Assembly (NCBI GenBank): GCA_002407855.1 | Contig: DHPF01000015.1 | Coordinates: 32,174-96,173 of the forward strand | DNA: 64,000 bases | Direction of reading: 5' to 3' | Source: Bacteroidales bacterium UBA5371 | GTDB lineage: Bacteria > Bacteroidota > Bacteroidia > Bacteroidales > P3 | Shown: piece after piece, positions 34,975 through 44,064 of the stretch | How the letters are laid out: the number at the start of each line of letters is the position of its first letter | Numbering within the stretch: the first letter of the stretch is position 1 | Position numbers and translations under genes: made by a program | The notes under the pieces: generated by a model | What the model saw: only the letters and a program-made list of their open reading frames with translations | Database searches by the model: none | What the model was told of the DNA's origin: nothing

Positions 34975-36063
34975 ATGAAAGATATATATAGAATATTTGC
35001 TTTGTTCATATTAGGAGTCTTCCTTTTAACTAATATGAGCGTTAAAGCTGGGAATGACGACAGAAGAGGAACAGCAGGAGCAGGATCACTTTTGATTAAC
35101 CCTTGGGCACGCAGTGCTGGTTGGGGAGGAGTGAATACAGCATGTGGAACAGGAATAGACGCGTTATTTTCAAACGTAGCAGGACTTGGACGAATTGCAG
35201 GAACAGAAGGTTACTTCTCATACAGCAATTGGTTACAAAACTCAGGCGTTGGAGTAAGTGCCTTTGGTATTGGACAAAACTTAGGTGATTATGGAGTTTT
35301 AGGACTATCCGTAACATCCATAGGATTTGGACTAAATGAACGAACATTAGTAAGTAGCCCAGAGATTGGCTCCAATGGAACCTTCTCTATTAGTAATATG
35401 AATATTGGAGTTTCCTATGCTAAGGCTTTCTCTACATCAATATATGGAGGAGCAACAGTTAAAATAGTAACCGAAGGTATTGATAACGTTACAGCAACTG
35501 GCTTTACTATTGATGCAGGTATCCAATACGTTACAGGAGAAGACTACGAAATTAAGTTTGGTATTGCTTTGAAGAATTGGGGACCAGCAATGAGTTATAA
35601 TGGAGACGGATTGTCGGTAAATGCAATTTATCAAAATTCATTACACACTCAATCAGTAGAACAACGTTCTCAAAGTTTCGAAATACCATCGAGCTTAAAT
35701 ATTGGAGCATCTTATGACTTCTTATTTGCAGAAAATACACATCGCTTAACAGTTGCAGGTAACTTTGCTTCAATGGCGTTTTCAAAAGACCAATACTCCT
35801 TAGGACTTGAATATGCTTTTGCAAAAATATTTATGTTGCGTACCTCATACACATATGAAGACGCAATTACTAAAAGTGTTTTTGAAGCAGACGCAGGAGC
35901 AACAACACTATACTCTGGTTTTGCAGCAGGAGCATCGGTAATTGCACCAATCAAAAAAGCCAAAGATGATTCAGATGGTATCAATCTATCAATAGATTAC
36001 GCATATCGTTTGACCAAGATTGCAGGTGGAATACACACCATAGGTCTTGTACTCTCGTTATAA
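34975..36063 (+). CDS. PorV/PorQ-family outer-membrane barrel protein
   Basis: 362 residues with a signal peptide (to about residue 25). The mature start GTAGAGSLLINPWARSAGWG followed by GVNTACGTGIDALFSNVAGL is the hallmark of the UPF0164/PorV-PorQ barrels: 'a-LL-i-P-aRs-gmG---vA---d--a---NpA-La'. PorV itself collects T9SS substrates from the SprA translocon and delivers them to the attachment complex. This copy is encoded beside one giant exported protein and a TonB-dependent receptor, not with other Por genes, and so may be a dedicated shuttle. The rest alternates short beta-strand segments to the end, GIHTIGLVLSL. It is the last gene before a perfect 15-bp terminator hairpin. Confidence 0.85.
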   Translation: MKDIYRIFALFILGVFLLTNMSVKAGNDDRRGTAGAGSLLINPWARSAGWGGVNTACGTGIDALFSNVAGLGRIAGTEGYFSYSNWLQNSGVGVSAFGIGQNLGDYGVLGLSVTSIGFGLNERTLVSSPEIGSNGTFSISNMNIGVSYAKAFSTSIYGGATVKIVTEGIDNVTATGFTIDAGIQYVTGEDYEIKFGIALKNWGPAMSYNGDGLSVNAIYQNSLHTQSVEQRSQSFEIPSSLNIGASYDFLFAENTHRLTVAGNFASMAFSKDQYSLGLEYAFAKIFMLRTSYTYEDAITKSVFEADAGATTLYSGFAAGASVIAPIKKAKDDSDGINLSIDYAYRLTKIAGGIHTIGLVLSL

Positions 36064-36088
36064 AATTTAATCAATAAAATTCTTAATT

Positions 36089-36129
36089 AGTATAGAAGAC
36101 CTTCCAAAAAGGTCTTCTATACTTTTTTA
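36089..36129 (+). terminator. Strong terminator after the PorV-like gene
   Basis: AGTATAGAAGACCTT and AAGGTCTTCTATACT form a perfect 15-bp stem around a 5-base loop, followed by six T. Confidence 0.92.
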
Positions 36130-36150
36130 ATCAATAATAGAAAACATATT

Positions 36151-36624
36151 ATGGCAATAAAATATTATTCCGAAGAAGGTTTACAAAAGCTAAAAGACGA
36201 ACTACATAAAATGGTAACTATAGATCGTCCTGCAATATCTGCGGCAATAGCTGAGGCAAGAGATAAAGGAGACCTCTCCGAAAATGCAGAATATGATGCA
36301 GCCAAAGATGCACAAGGGCATTTGGAAGCTAAGATATCTAAACTACAAACTCTAATATCCAACGCAAGACTATTAGATGAAAGCAAATTAGATACCTCAA
36401 AAGTACTTCTACTTTCAAAGGTAGAATTTATCAATCTTGCCAAGAAAACAAAACAGACATACGAAATTGTCCCAGAAAGTGAGGCAGATCTTCGTCAAGG
36501 AAAAATATCCGTTACCTCACCAATAGCCAAAGGACTTTTAGGAAAAAAAGTTGGAGATGTGGCAGAAATAGACATACCAGCTGGTAAGGTAAAGTTTCAA
36601 ATAACTAAAATAACAAGAGAATAA
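36151..36624 (+). CDS. greA: Transcription elongation factor GreA
   Basis: 157 residues, standard length. The N-terminal coiled coil carries the tip motif RDKGDLSENAEYDAAKD with the acidic residues that enter the RNA polymerase secondary channel and stimulate transcript cleavage. The C-terminal FKBP-like domain (SPIAKGLLGKKVGDVAEIDI and PAGKVKFQITKI) is intact. The gene is followed one base later by the HIT-family gene. It starts 22 bp after the upstream terminator; no consensus promoter box is evident in that short space, so transcription may read through or start inside the terminator region. Confidence 0.97.
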   Translation: MAIKYYSEEGLQKLKDELHKMVTIDRPAISAAIAEARDKGDLSENAEYDAAKDAQGHLEAKISKLQTLISNARLLDESKLDTSKVLLLSKVEFINLAKKTKQTYEIVPESEADLRQGKISVTSPIAKGLLGKKVGDVAEIDIPAGKVKFQITKITRE

Positions 36625-36625
36625 T

Positions 36626-37018
36626 ATGGCATCAATATTTTCAAGAATAATTGCAGGAGAGATACCTTCATACAAGATAGCAGAGACCAATAATTGTTAT
36701 GCATTCTTAGATATTTCACCTCTTGCAAAAGGACATACATTGGTAATCCCTAAAAAGGAGATAGACTATATATTTGACCTTGAAGATAACTTGCTTTCAG
36801 AATTAAATATATTTGCCAAACAAATAGCCAAAGCCATAAAAAAAGCATACCCTTGCCCTAAAGTTGGCATAGCTGTTATTGGTCTTGAAGTCCCACACGC
36901 ACATATTCATCTTGTTCCACTAAATAATGTTGGTGATTTAGATTTTAAACGACCTAAATTAGAATTAACAAAAGAAGAATTTGAAGAGATAGCCAAGAAT
37001 ATTATTTCAAATCTATAA
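36626..37018 (+). CDS. HIT-family nucleotide-binding hydrolase
   Basis: 130 residues. The histidine triad is present as HAHIHLVPL (near residue 92), preceded by GLEVP. The N-terminal IFSRIIAGEIPSYKIAET and FLDISPLAKGHTLVIPKKE are typical of HinT-like proteins, which hydrolyse nucleoside phosphoramidates or dinucleotides. The usual N-terminal zinc-binding cysteines of some HIT proteins are absent. It is coupled to greA, with one base between stop and start. Confidence 0.93.
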   Translation: MASIFSRIIAGEIPSYKIAETNNCYAFLDISPLAKGHTLVIPKKEIDYIFDLEDNLLSELNIFAKQIAKAIKKAYPCPKVGIAVIGLEVPHAHIHLVPLNNVGDLDFKRPKLELTKEEFEEIAKNIISNL

Positions 37019-37144
37019 TCAATAAAGATTCAAAAAAAGTTATCAAAGTCTATTTTAAAAAAGAGTTGAAAAAAATAAAATTATCTCTGAGAAAAATTTA
37101 AAAAGTCGGTGTTTAGTTTCGACTAAATAAAGTTTAAGAAAAAT

Positions 37145-37232
37145 GAAACTAGATTTCAGTAAAATGAAATCAAGAAAGAAAAAATTAGAATAAAGAGTTA
37201 GCTAAATGAATTAAGGAGTTAATAGAATAACT
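37145..37232. repeat. Intergenic phased repeat, degenerate
   Basis: GAAACTAGATTT (37145), GAAATCAAGAAA (37166), GAATAAAGAGTT (37188), GAATTAAGGAGTT (37208) and GAATAACTCCTT (37225) recur at 21, 22, 20 and 17 bp. The last two contain GGAGTTA/TAACTCC, which can pair as a hairpin, and TTGATTCATTTTTGTTTTATT follows, so the right end may also act as a terminator for the greA-HIT unit. The rest of the 37019-37404 gap contains only a possible -7 box. Confidence 0.6.
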
Positions 37233-37349
37233 CCTTGATTCATTTTTGTTTTATTCCCATAATTATTACTCAATTAAAAAGAAATACAAGAAAAATATTT
37301 GTAGAGTAAGAAAAAATCTCAATTATGTAAAACCATTTGAAAGTTTTTA

Positions 37350-37357
37350 TAATTTTG
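37350..37357 (+). promoter_or_regulatory. Possible -7 box for the methyltransferase gene
   Basis: TAATTTTG matches TAnnTTTG 47 bp upstream of the ATG at 37405. No -33 element is seen at proper spacing. It supports the shorter start. Confidence 0.35.
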
Positions 37358-37404
37358 TTGATGGAAAAGTTACATTTTGTAGTTTAATATGCCAAAAAAA
37401 TAAA

Positions 37405-38259
37405 ATGAATATAAAAGATATTTATAGGATTTTATCACCTAAGTTTCAGAATTTACACCTTAATTACAAGGTTAATTTCAAGCAAAGATATGGTTATGGA
37501 TTGCCTGCTCATCAGAAATTATATGATATAATCAATGCTCAAAGGGATAATTATAAACTTATGCTTGATAAAGCATTGAGCTATAAAGAATATTTATGGC
37601 AAATAAAGGATAATAAGGATGAAACAGATGATACTAAGCCAAGATGGAATAACAATTTCCTCCCTGGCTTAGATATTATTATGATTTACACTATGATTGC
37701 TCAGTATAAACCAAAGAACTATATTGAAATTGGTTCGGGTAATTCTACAAAAGTAGTTTATAAAGTACGTACAGAACATAATATTGACATAAAAATCACT
37801 TCTATTGACCCCTGTCCTCGTGCAGAGATAGATAATTTAACAGATAAGGCTATAAGAATGCCTGTTGAAAATATTGATTTAACAATTTTTGACTCTCTTG
37901 AAGAAAATGATATAATGTTTTTAGATGGTTCTCATAGTATTTACCCTAATTCTGATGCTATGGTATTTTTTATGGACATATTACCAAAATTAAAAAAAGG
38001 AGTGATTGTTCATATTCATGATATTTATTTGCCTTATGATTATCCTCAATTTATGATAGATAGGTTTTACAATGAACAATATGGACTTGCAATGTATTTG
38101 TTAGCAAATCCTGATAAATTTACACCTATTATGCCTAATTATTTTGTTTATGAAGACAAAGAATTAAGTAAACAAATATCACCTATTTGGGAACATTCCA
38201 ATTTGCAAAAGGTAGAACGTCATGGAGGGTCATTTTGGTTTAAAATAAATATGGATTGA
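37405..38259 (+). CDS. Class I SAM-dependent methyltransferase-like protein
   Basis: 284 residues from ATG 37405. A longer open frame begins at 37246, but its first 53 codons are AT-driven and low in information, and a promoter box lies inside it. The SAM-binding motif is YIEIGSGNSTKVVYKVR (near residue 112), followed by ITSIDPCPRAEID, and the post-motif strand DIMFLDGSHSIYPNSDAMVF and VIVHIHDIYLPYDYP. This is the Methyltransf_24 pattern, often in genes for surface glycan or natural-product modification. The protein is isolated between repeats and a convergent recO, so its substrate is unknown. The 285 bp after it (38260-38544) hold no gene or repeat I can support. Confidence 0.8.
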   Translation: MNIKDIYRILSPKFQNLHLNYKVNFKQRYGYGLPAHQKLYDIINAQRDNYKLMLDKALSYKEYLWQIKDNKDETDDTKPRWNNNFLPGLDIIMIYTMIAQYKPKNYIEIGSGNSTKVVYKVRTEHNIDIKITSIDPCPRAEIDNLTDKAIRMPVENIDLTIFDSLEENDIMFLDGSHSIYPNSDAMVFFMDILPKLKKGVIVHIHDIYLPYDYPQFMIDRFYNEQYGLAMYLLANPDKFTPIMPNYFVYEDKELSKQISPIWEHSNLQKVERHGGSFWFKINMD

Positions 38260-38544
38260 TATTTCCGTTATTAATTAAAGATACCTACTCTAATTAATAT
38301 TACAAAAACCGAATTCAAGTTATAAAAGACTTATGCTTCTGTTTCTCTATTTGTTTTTGGAATAATTTATGCCATTAATCTTTTTACCCAAAATAATAAG
38401 CATAAACAAACTTTTTATCAAAGAAATACCAACGATGAAAATTGTTTTTTCGGAAATAAACTACTTAAAAGAGGATATAATCTTTGATATTAGCTTTATT
38501 CTTATAAAGTAAATCATTGATAGGATAGATTATTCTTTTGTGAG

Positions 38545-39279
38545 TTAGTGCAAAACCTCTGCAAGAACAAGGTGTGATTTTATGGAATAGGGACTTATTA
38601 GATGTGTTTGATAGAATTGGATTAGGATATTAAGAAGTTTATTCTTTTCGCCTTTGTTTAGTGAAAGTGATGTATAGTTCTCTGAAATGGGGTTTTGTGA
38701 GAAAAGGAATTGGGAAAAAAGTAGGGAATCTTCTTTGGTGAGTTGGTTGTTGAGGTGTGGGTTAGTGCTAACAAAATGTCCTTTTGAGAGGTCAAAGTAT
38801 GGGCTGTCTAAGCTGTAATTATTTCGTGGAGGAAAGCCTAATTGTTCAGAAAAGTCAATAAGAAAGTTTAGGTGAAATATGGAATGATTTTCAGTAAGAG
38901 AATTGAGTCTTAGGATGTTTTCTTCTATAAATGTGTATATTTCTAGATTGCTCTCTTCTTCTTTAAGGCATAGATTAATTATTTCAGATAGGAAAAAGGC
39001 TAATGAGGTTTTCTTTATGTCGGAAAACAAAGGGCTAAGATCTTTATCTATTTTTGCTTCGCTTATAATTTGAAGGTCTTTCTTTGGATTATTATAAACT
39101 TGTAATTCTAATATATAAAGAGGTTGAAATATGTTTGAACGTAAACCAGCATTTTTCTTTCTGCCTCCTTTTAAGATATATGATTTGACTCCAAATTCTT
39201 TGGTTAGTATTTTTACTATTATGCTACTTTCCGAGTAAGCAAATGTTTTTAATACTATTGCTTTGGTTTGGTAAATCAT
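38545..39279 (-). CDS. recO: DNA repair protein RecO
   Basis: 244 residues. The N-terminal OB fold begins YQTKAIVLKTFAYSESSIIV and continues ILTKEFGVKSYILKGGRKKN, then the helical domain. RecO helps load RecA on SSB-coated DNA and anneals strands in the RecF pathway. As in other Bacteroidota, the zinc-finger cysteines found in some RecO proteins are absent. It starts 13 bp after porZ on the same strand, so the two are probably cotranscribed. Confidence 0.92.
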   Translation of the reverse strand: MIYQTKAIVLKTFAYSESSIIVKILTKEFGVKSYILKGGRKKNAGLRSNIFQPLYILELQVYNNPKKDLQIISEAKIDKDLSPLFSDIKKTSLAFFLSEIINLCLKEEESNLEIYTFIEENILRLNSLTENHSIFHLNFLIDFSEQLGFPPRNNYSLDSPYFDLSKGHFVSTNPHLNNQLTKEDSLLFSQFLFSQNPISENYTSLSLNKGEKNKLLNILIQFYQTHLISPYSIKSHLVLAEVLH

Positions 39280-39292
39280 TTTTTTTGTTCTA

Positions 39293-41668
39293 TTACCTCA
39301 CAAAGAGTATTTTACCCACTGCGTTTTCTGTGCCTTCCATTGCTGAGCTGAATATTAAATATACCCCACTACTAACTCTTTCGCCTTTGAAGTTTTTACC
39401 ATTCCATGTGGCTTGTCCTCCTATGGATTTGAGATGGGCAACCATATTTCCAGCAACATCTGTAATTCTAACATCTGAGTTTGCAACGAAACCTTTTATT
39501 GCTATGGTTCCATTATATTCGGGACGAACAGGGTTTGGGTATATGTATAATTGTCCAGCTTCTTCTTGAGGTGCTGTTGATTCTGCCTTATAGGAAATTA
39601 CGCCTCGGTCTGTTCCAATATAAACCTCTCCTGACTGGGGTTCTTGAGCCATAGTTAAAACTCTATTGGAATATAATGGACTATTTTCGGCAGTAAAATG
39701 GTATAGCTGTTTGTCGCCACTTGGGGAAAAGACAAATACTCCATTTCTTTCTGTACCAACCCATTTTCTATTTCCTCCATCACACATAATACAATTAATA
39801 TTATCAAAATTCAACAAGTATTGAGCTATACCTTCTTCTTGATATATGATATTATTACATGTTACGGCAGAGTTCCCATTTTCTCCTATTTTCCAAAGGT
39901 CATCTAAGGAATAAATAACTTTAATTCCCTTGTCTGTCCCTATCCATAGCTCGCCTTCATCATCTTGGGTTATGCAATTAACTTTATTGGATTTGTCTTT
40001 TGAACCATTATTTGGGTCTATTAATATTTGATTATTATTATTGTCTAAGGCTAATATTCTATTGTCCATTGTCCAAATAAACTTATATAGGTTGCCGGCA
40101 TTAAACCTATCAAGAGCAAGTCCTAATACTTCTGCTTTCCCAATTTTGTCGTAGGTATTGAAGCTACCCCAAACATTTCTATAATTCCTATATACCAACG
40201 AATTGCTTGAAAGAGAATTTGCAACAATTAAATTGCCAGAAAGGTCGTATTTAGCTCCTGCAATACGATATCCATAGCTTGGTTGTAGGTTATTTTCGGT
40301 ATTTGTACTATCCCAGACCTTTATTATCTTATTATCCTTTATTTCAATAACTCCATTCCACCAAGATGCTGCCATTAAATGATTAGGATTTTTAGGATTA
40401 ACACTTACATCTATAATATCATGCAAAACTCCTTTTATAGTATCTTCATTAAAATTTATCAAGCAATCCCAATAATATCCATCAAAGATATAAACATTTG
40501 GAGGTATTCCTCTAAGTTCATTTTGTAGGGTCTTACCTCCTGGTGCTATATATATTTTACCTTGTGCTGAGGTAATAGAATACACATCATTAGATAGAGG
40601 CCCATTTGGATAAAATACCCCAACTGAACTATTTAAAAGGTAATTTGGCAATGAAACAATACCTCCTCCTCTTTCGTGAGCAAGCCATAAATTGTCGTCT
40701 ATTATTACTGCATCTCCAACTTCTGGACTGATAATTTTACCATCTTTTATCATTGGATTCCATTGGTCGTCTATCACCCTTTGATAAGTATATGTTGTGT
40801 CATAAATAAATACTGCTTGATTGCTCGAACCCCATGTTTTAGTAATTAGATGCTTGCCGTTTGGTTTTATCCAATAGCATATATAATTTGAAAAGACAGT
40901 GTCCCAAGTTTTATTGTTTCTTTCCAAAAGGTTTACGTAATCATTATTTATTTTAACACCTGCTAAGAGTTTGTTGTTAAACTTAAAAAGATACTTTATC
41001 TCATCATTATTTGGATTATTAAGAGTTTCGTATGTTTTCCATGTTTCGCTTGTTGCTAAGAAAGGAGAGTTAATAGAAGCATATTTTAAACCTTCTACTG
41101 TTGCGGCATATATAGAATCGTTGTCAATCACAACACTATTTACATTAATCTTGGAACTATTATTTCCAATATAGTAGGTTTCAAATATCTCCTTTCTGAC
41201 CAAATCTAAAACCACTATACCAAAGCCACATGAGAGATATGCTTTTTGGTCGTGAAATGTGATATTGTTAACGGATTTACTCCCTTCAATTGAACGTATC
41301 TTTATATCAGGGATATTATAGACTTTATCTTTTTGGATTATATCAATATTTGAATTATCGTAAACAACAACTATACATTTTGTCTGTTTATCGTAATCCA
41401 ATTGAACTATTCCAACGTCGGTTAGTCCATTAACCTTAGAGAAGCGTTCCAAAGAATTATCATCTCTATCATAGTAGAACATAGCACTACCTGCTGAAAT
41501 CAAGAGTCTATCTTCAACTAAGGCTATTTTCTTTGTTTTATAATACGATAGATGATCTCTCCACGAGCCAATAGGGGCATTAGGAAATTGTGCAATAGAA
41601 ATTAAAGGGATAAGAAGAGTTATTATTGAACAAAGTATCAATAATAATATTGATTGGAAAGGTTTCAT
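39293..41668 (-). CDS. porZ: Type IX secretion protein PorZ
   Basis: 791 residues with a signal peptide ending near SIAQ. The start of the mature protein (FPNAPIGSWRDHLSYYKTKK) and the run of short beta-propeller repeats are characteristic of PorZ. Examples of the repeats are GLTDVGIVQLDYD, ITQDDEGELWIGTDKGIKVI and GNRKWVGTERNGVFVF. PorZ is a cell-surface component of the attachment complex that supplies anionic LPS to T9SS cargo. The C-terminal 85 residues form a sorting domain (LYIYPNPVRPEYNGTIAIKG, VRITDVAGNMVAHL, GVYLIFSSAMEGTENAVGKI), so PorZ is itself a T9SS cargo. Periplasmic two-component-style propellers look similar, but no kinase follows. Linked to recO. Confidence 0.85.
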   Translation of the reverse strand: MKPFQSILLLILCSIITLLIPLISIAQFPNAPIGSWRDHLSYYKTKKIALVEDRLLISAGSAMFYYDRDDNSLERFSKVNGLTDVGIVQLDYDKQTKCIVVVYDNSNIDIIQKDKVYNIPDIKIRSIEGSKSVNNITFHDQKAYLSCGFGIVVLDLVRKEIFETYYIGNNSSKINVNSVVIDNDSIYAATVEGLKYASINSPFLATSETWKTYETLNNPNNDEIKYLFKFNNKLLAGVKINNDYVNLLERNNKTWDTVFSNYICYWIKPNGKHLITKTWGSSNQAVFIYDTTYTYQRVIDDQWNPMIKDGKIISPEVGDAVIIDDNLWLAHERGGGIVSLPNYLLNSSVGVFYPNGPLSNDVYSITSAQGKIYIAPGGKTLQNELRGIPPNVYIFDGYYWDCLINFNEDTIKGVLHDIIDVSVNPKNPNHLMAASWWNGVIEIKDNKIIKVWDSTNTENNLQPSYGYRIAGAKYDLSGNLIVANSLSSNSLVYRNYRNVWGSFNTYDKIGKAEVLGLALDRFNAGNLYKFIWTMDNRILALDNNNNQILIDPNNGSKDKSNKVNCITQDDEGELWIGTDKGIKVIYSLDDLWKIGENGNSAVTCNNIIYQEEGIAQYLLNFDNINCIMCDGGNRKWVGTERNGVFVFSPSGDKQLYHFTAENSPLYSNRVLTMAQEPQSGEVYIGTDRGVISYKAESTAPQEEAGQLYIYPNPVRPEYNGTIAIKGFVANSDVRITDVAGNMVAHLKSIGGQATWNGKNFKGERVSSGVYLIFSSAMEGTENAVGKILFVR

Positions 41669-41724
41669 GCGTTTATATATAAAATAATAAAGTATAAAAA
41701 CGCATTATAGCTTAAAATATTGTA

Positions 41725-42795
41725 TTAACTAACAGCTTCTTTTAACCTTTCTGCATTCTCTGCCAGTTGCAATGCATCTAAAATATCCTGAATGTCTCCA
41801 TCCATAAATACAGGAAGGTTATACATAGTGTAATTTATTCTGTGGTCTGTAACTCTTGATTGAGGATAGTTGTAGGTGCGTATCTTTGCACTTCTGTCTC
41901 CTGTTGAAACCATTGTCTTACGTTTAGACGAAATCTCATTTAAGTATTTGTTATATTCCACTTCAAAAAGCCTTGTTCTTAAAACAACCATTGCTTTTTC
42001 AAGGTTCTTTACTTGCGATTTTTGGTCTTGGCATGAAACAACTATTCCTGTTGGAATATGTGTTAGACGGATTGCTGAATAGGTTGTATTAACCGATTGC
42101 CCTCCGGGGCCTGAGGAACAGAATGTATCTTTTCTAATATCTGAGGGCTTTAATTCAACATCAAACTCTTCTGCCTCTGGCAAAACGACAACTGATGCTG
42201 CTGAAGTATGAACCCTTCCTTGTGTTTCTGTTTGGGGCACTCTTTGCACTCTATGAACTCCTGATTCGTATTTCATTTGCCCATAAACTCCATCACCACT
42301 AACATTCAAAACAATTTCTTTATATCCTCCAACAGTTCCTTCTGTAAAATCAACTAATTCAACTTTCCAGCCTTTTTTCTCAAAGAATTTTAAATACATC
42401 CTGTAAAGGTCTCCTGCAAAAATACTTGCTTCATCCCCTCCTGTTCCTGCTCTAATTTCAAATATTGCATTCTTGCTGTCTTGTGGGTCAGACGGAACAA
42501 GCATTAAACGAATGTCATCCTCCATATTTTCTTTCTTTTCCACCAATATATTGAGCTCTTCTTTTGCCATTTCACGAAACTCTTCATCTTTCTCATTATT
42601 TAGAACTTCTTTGGCATTATCAATATTTTCAATAGTGTTTTTGTATTCCTTATATGCGTTGATGATTGGTTGGAGATCCTTATAGTCCTTATTGAGTTTT
42701 ACATAACGTTTCATATCAGACATAATGTCTGGTTGATTCATTTGCTCTTCAATTGCTAAATATTTTAAGTGAATTGCTTCTAATTTATCTAACAT
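41725..42795 (-). CDS. prfA: Peptide chain release factor 1
   Basis: 356 residues, standard length. The catalytic GGQ is in CSSGPGGQSVNTTYSAIRLT (near residue 235). HVQ-like FEIRAGTGGDEASIFAGDLY is the domain 2 signature. The C-terminal TYNYPQSRVTDHRINYTMYN is specific to class I factors. It reads UAA and UAG. A promoter box lies at 42814-42821; porZ follows after 56 bp on the same strand. An unpaired variant from the usual STGAGGQHVN (here SSGPGGQSVN) is normal for this phylum. Confidence 0.95.
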   Translation of the reverse strand: MLDKLEAIHLKYLAIEEQMNQPDIMSDMKRYVKLNKDYKDLQPIINAYKEYKNTIENIDNAKEVLNNEKDEEFREMAKEELNILVEKKENMEDDIRLMLVPSDPQDSKNAIFEIRAGTGGDEASIFAGDLYRMYLKFFEKKGWKVELVDFTEGTVGGYKEIVLNVSGDGVYGQMKYESGVHRVQRVPQTETQGRVHTSAASVVVLPEAEEFDVELKPSDIRKDTFCSSGPGGQSVNTTYSAIRLTHIPTGIVVSCQDQKSQVKNLEKAMVVLRTRLFEVEYNKYLNEISSKRKTMVSTGDRSAKIRTYNYPQSRVTDHRINYTMYNLPVFMDGDIQDILDALQLAENAERLKEAVS

Positions 42796-42813
42796 ATTCT
42801 AAATTTTAAGGTG

Positions 42814-42821
42814 CAAAAATA
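42814..42821 (-). promoter_or_regulatory. -7 promoter box for prfA
   Basis: TATTTTTG on the minus strand matches TAnnTTTG, 18 bp upstream of the ATG at 42795, implying a very short leader. Confidence 0.5.
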
Positions 42822-42905
42822 CAATAAATCTTTGTTTTAGGAACTTTTATTGGCGTTTTCTCAATAAATTTTAGGATATTTGCAAACTCAAATCTTATAG
42901 TTATC

Positions 42906-43961
42906 ATGAAGAAATTTATTCGTTTTATCGCTTTTGTTTTAATAGTATTTGCATTATCATCTTTTTGGAGTTGTTCTAAAAAAGATAAAACTAATCAAGA
43001 AGACCAAAAAATAAAAGAAATCAACAATCCTAAAAATTTACCAGCTTCTGGGGGTAAAACATTAGAAATGATTTTAGTAGTTTCTGATAATGTTTATAAA
43101 GGGGAACTTAAAGATACAATTGGTTCTTATTTTATGAAAGCTTGCGAGGCATTATCAAGACCAGAACCTTTATTTGATTTGGTGCAAATGCCAAAGGATA
43201 GGTTCTTTAACTCGGAGATGTTTCAGAAGCATAGAAATATTCTAGTTATAGACTATGCAACAACCAATAAAGAGAATACAATATTTCAAAATATAGATTA
43301 TAAATCTTTTCCACAAGCATATTTTCAGATTATAGCAAATAATAGGGATAGCTTATATTCAATAATCAATCGCTATGCTTCATCAATAATACATCAATTC
43401 TACAATAATGAACATAGGAGAGTTGTTATGGCATTTCAGAAATTAAGTAATACCGAATTAACAAAGAAATTGCAAACTACATTCAAATTCTCTTTAACCT
43501 TTTCAAATGAGTTTTCAATATCTACATTTAAAGATAATTTTGCTTGGATAAGGAAAGATTATAAATCAAGTACTGGACAACGAACCTTAAATGTTTTAAT
43601 TAATAAAACACCTTTTATTGGAGATGGTATGTTTAAGGAAGAGAAAATAATTGAATTAAGAGATAATATGGCTAAAGAGAATGTTCCGGGCCCTGTTAGA
43701 GGTTCTTATATGGGAACAGAAACTCGTTTTCCTTATTCAAGAAAAGTTGTAAGTATCAATGGAGTAAAGGCAATTGAAACAAGAGGCTTATGGAGATTAT
43801 TTAACGACTTTATGGGAGGTCCGTTTGTTAATTACTGCTTTGTAGATTCAAAAAACAATCAATTTATTATGATAGACTGTTTTTTATATGCCCCAAATCA
43901 AAATCAAAGAGATGAACTTATGCAATTGGAATCAATTGTTTATAGTTTAAATCTAGAATAA
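42906..43961 (+). CDS. DUF4837 family lipoprotein
   Basis: 351 residues with a lipoprotein signal: a hydrophobic start and a Cys at about residue 23 (SSFWSC), followed by a charged linker. The body (KTLEMILVVSDNVYKGELKD, LFDLVQMPKDRFFNSEMFQK, HRNILVIDY) matches the DUF4837 family, found almost only in Bacteroidota and of unknown function. Later segments (YMGTETRFPYSRKVVSINGV, ETRGLWRLFNDFMGGPFVNY) are also family-like. A weak GATATTTG box lies upstream (42875-42882). It precedes, but is separated by a promoter from, the methylmalonyl-CoA operon. Confidence 0.82.
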   Translation: MKKFIRFIAFVLIVFALSSFWSCSKKDKTNQEDQKIKEINNPKNLPASGGKTLEMILVVSDNVYKGELKDTIGSYFMKACEALSRPEPLFDLVQMPKDRFFNSEMFQKHRNILVIDYATTNKENTIFQNIDYKSFPQAYFQIIANNRDSLYSIINRYASSIIHQFYNNEHRRVVMAFQKLSNTELTKKLQTTFKFSLTFSNEFSISTFKDNFAWIRKDYKSSTGQRTLNVLINKTPFIGDGMFKEEKIIELRDNMAKENVPGPVRGSYMGTETRFPYSRKVVSINGVKAIETRGLWRLFNDFMGGPFVNYCFVDSKNNQFIMIDCFLYAPNQNQRDELMQLESIVYSLNLE

Positions 43962-43996
43962 TCAGGATTTAATTTCATAAAACGAAAAAACTATTT

Positions 43997-44004
43997 TAAC
44001 TTTG
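43997..44004 (+). promoter_or_regulatory. -7 promoter box for the methylmalonyl-CoA operon
   Basis: TAACTTTG matches TAnnTTTG, 60 bp upstream of the epimerase ATG. No exact -33 TTTG is seen. Confidence 0.5.
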
Positions 44005-44064
44005 CAAACTCTTAGAATCAGCAGAATTAGAAAATAAATAATAATAAAAACACATAAATTAGCT

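Noticed and set aside
37246..37404. N-terminal extension of the methyltransferase to 37246
   Set aside because: The added residues are Lys/Asn/Tyr-rich without motif, and a possible promoter box at 37350 lies inside; the ATG at 37405 is better.
38434..38514. 26-codon frame after the methyltransferase
   Set aside because: Short, AT-driven and without a promoter box or recognisable motif; probably chance.
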